From positions 62,001 to 126,000 of the forward strand of contig JAGNKU010000013.1 in assembly GCA_017999985.1 (NCBI GenBank): 64,000 bases of DNA. The letters are read 5' to 3'. The position numbers and the translations under genes are program-made. Under the pieces are notes generated by a model. It saw only the letters and a program-made list of their open reading frames with translations, had not been told where the DNA came from and did no database searches. Source of the stretch: Phycisphaerae bacterium (GTDB lineage Bacteria; Planctomycetota; Phycisphaerae; UBA1845; Fen-1342). Positions 63,684 to 64,000 of this stretch are shown in pieces; positions within the stretch are counted from its first letter, which is position 1, and each line of letters starts with the position of its first letter.

Positions 63684-64000
63684 CGGCATTTTACGTTGCC
63701 AGCCCGCTTCAGGGGGACGGCTTCAGGTGAGCGCTTCTCAGCATCGGGTAAGGGGCAGTTGGTCTGGGGGCCGCTGGGCCACTCGCGGAGCCTCCAGGTG
63801 CTTCGCAACCCACGTTATGCCGGGGCCTACGTCTTCGGCCGCACCAAGGCCTGCCGGCGACCGACCGGACGGGGTGGCTACAAACCCCAGCCGCAGGAGA
63901 AGTGGCATACGCTGATCCTCGATGCCCATCCCGGATACGTCAGTTGGCAGCAGTACCAAGATCATTTGCAGACGCTGCACTTTTGCGGGCGCGCCCATGG
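63684..64000 (+). pseudogene. Fragment of a large serine recombinase (runs off the window)
   Basis: From about 63684 the plus frame reads G-K-G-Q-L-V-W-G-P-L, L-Q-V-L-R-N-P-R-Y-A-G-A-Y-V-F-G-R-T, then E-K-W-H-T-L-I-L-D-A-H-P-G-Y-V-S-W-Q-Q-Y. This is the recombinase domain and zinc-ribbon neighbourhood of large serine recombinases. The catalytic resolvase N-terminus is missing: two stops (TAG TAG, 63651-63656) precede the fragment and another gene ends at 63626. The frame is open to base 64000, so the C-terminal part may continue to the right. It looks like a broken recombinase from an integrated element. Confidence 0.8.

Overview
The window is GC-rich DNA that looks like a member of the Planctomycetota, probably of the class Phycisphaerae or near it. 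The support is indirect: three exported proteins end in the same type-I dockerin-like repeat pair carrying a D-I-N-P-F motif, there is a pseudopilin-type exported protein, a large Ser/Thr kinase with a multi-membrane-segment tail, and a cobalamin riboswitch ahead of exported proteins. No rRNA is present, so the taxonomy is an inference from gene style.

Region 1 (1-12.6 kb) is housekeeping. rpoC (running off the left edge) and rpoB lie on the minus strand, separated by a GNAT acetyltransferase gene, and rpoB faces ruvX instead of following rplJL. Then come a small zinc-ribbon protein, a lipoprotein and an exported RDD-domain membrane protein in an overlapping plus-strand cluster, a palindromic element, and a GAF-type free-methionine sulfoxide reductase.

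Region 2 (12.6-17.2 kb) starts with a clear cobalamin riboswitch ahead of a dockerin-tailed exported protein and a pseudopilin. It is followed by a compact operon: a Trm112-like zinc protein with no standard start codon, a metallophosphoesterase, and a methyltransferase with a degenerate Trm112-like tail. A YbaK-type deacylase follows.

Region 3 (17.2-38.1 kb) is rich in glycan and cell-wall hydrolysis genes and their regulators: sialate O-acetylesterase, ROK regulator, aldo/keto reductase, a 944-residue lipoprotein fusing three hydrolase-type domains, a phosphoesterase-PQQ-propeller protein, a GntR/LacI-type regulator, an AGE-family epimerase, a GH20 hexosaminidase, a DUF4434 protein, two dockerin-tailed exported proteins (one with sialidase-type Asp boxes), a sugar transferase, tRNA-Gly and a flavin reductase.

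Region 4 (38.2-45.3 kb) holds a VIT-vWA protein and a tight operon of response regulator, histidine kinase and two CNNM/CBS transporters.

Region 5 (46-64 kb) begins at tRNA-Pro and looks like an accessory island. It contains a possible integrase N-terminus, a DDE transposase, a sigma-54 activator, EAL and diadenylate-cyclase-like sensor proteins, several decayed fragments, a run of small stress-type genes (STAS, DUF2934, HPF-like, PP2C phosphatase), an EmrAB-type efflux pair, a membrane Ser/Thr kinase, a lipoprotein hydrolase, and a broken serine recombinase at the right edge. Two sigma-54 promoter matches lie directly after the intact activator gene and after a decayed copy of its 3' end, which ties the activator to the small genes downstream.
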